In this document: positions 5,030 through 5,166 of the stretch, piece by piece | Layout: every line of letters begins with the position of its first letter | Numbering within the stretch: the first letter of the stretch is position 1 | Assembly: GCA_024275555.1 (NCBI GenBank) | Contig: JAJRYW010000631.1 | Span: forward strand, 1-5,166 | Source of the DNA: Calditrichota bacterium | Lineage (GTDB): Bacteria; Calditrichota; Calditrichia; RBG-13-44-9; J075 | Reading direction: 5' to 3' | Length of the DNA stretch: 5,166 bases | The notes under the pieces: model-generated | What the model was told of the DNA's origin: nothing | Database searches by the model: none | The model's input: the letters and a program-made list of their open reading frames with translations, nothing else | Made by a program: the position numbers and the translations under genes

Positions 5030-5166
5030 GCTTTTCGTGTTTTGGGAAGACGCCGAAACCTTCGATTAATTTTGACGCAGATAAACGCAGAAAGAGCGGA
5101 TTTTCGCTGAAAAGGAATTACAAATGTAACTATCTTGACAATGTTAGATTTCAAAAGATTTCGACA
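5030..5166. repeat. 137-bp direct repeat, copy 2 (cut by window end)
   Basis: This is identical to 4772-4908 and still matching at the last base of the window, so its true length is unknown. It could be the second unit of a 258-bp tandem array that continues to the right. If the window edge is a contig edge, it could instead be an assembly stop caused by the repeat. Confidence 0.92.

Noticed and set aside
4957..5154. A 65-residue reverse-strand frame at the right end
   Set aside because: It lies across the spacer and the second direct repeat. Such frames in interspersed repeat text are a common source of false hypothetical proteins, and no ribosome site or domain is evident.
4772..5166. CRISPR array
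   Set aside because: The repeats are far too long (137 bp or more), only two are seen, and no cas gene is nearby.

Overview
This is accessory, rearranged DNA from a bacterium that carries, or once carried, an anaerobic-type molybdenum respiratory enzyme. Start codons, Shine-Dalgarno sites and sigma70-like boxes are ordinary bacterial ones. The species cannot be named. Intergenic repeat text at the right end (ACGCAGATAA-type and ACAGGATTA-type short tandem units) is of a kind I associate with large genomes of environmental bacteria such as the FCB group/Calditrichota/KSB1. That placement is a low-confidence impression, not evidence.

Layout from left to right. (1) 1-308, minus: the 5' end of a type I restriction-modification methyltransferase gene (hsdM), cut by the window edge. 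(2) 309-560: AT-rich intergenic DNA with the hsdM leader. (3) 561-728, plus: an unexpected relic, the last ~55 codons of a DMSO-reductase-family molybdopterin catalytic subunit (dmsA-like), followed at 732-736 by a good Shine-Dalgarno with no gene behind it. (4) 743-2569, minus: an intact DUF2207 membrane protein with a signal peptide and a glycine-rich tail. (5) 2684-3345, minus: a two-gene toxin-antitoxin operon (PIN-family toxin first, then a HicB/RHH-like antitoxin) sharing an ATGA overlap. Its promoter is overlapped by a perfect inverted repeat, and the toxin transcript is predicted to be leaderless. (6) 3506-4755, plus: a fused iron-sulfur/membrane-anchor subunit (dmsB-dmsC). Its ferredoxin half is intact, but its anchor half is broken by a frame change at about 4334-4342, where two expected membrane helices are also missing. 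(7) 4756-5166: no gene, but a 137-bp perfect direct repeat (4772-4908 and 5030-5166) with a 258-bp period, the second copy running off the window.

Taken together, the dmsA tail with its ribosome site and the dmsBC gene look like two halves of one former dmsA-dmsBC operon. They are now 2.8 kb apart, separated by a DUF2207 plus toxin-antitoxin cassette on the opposite strand, with the 5' part of dmsA replaced by hsdM-side DNA. Both remaining dms pieces are damaged, so the respiratory module is probably dead at this site. The genes likely to work are hsdM (if complete outside the window), the DUF2207 gene and the toxin-antitoxin pair. I found no transposase, integrase, tRNA, rRNA or CRISPR array, so how the rearrangement happened is not visible here.
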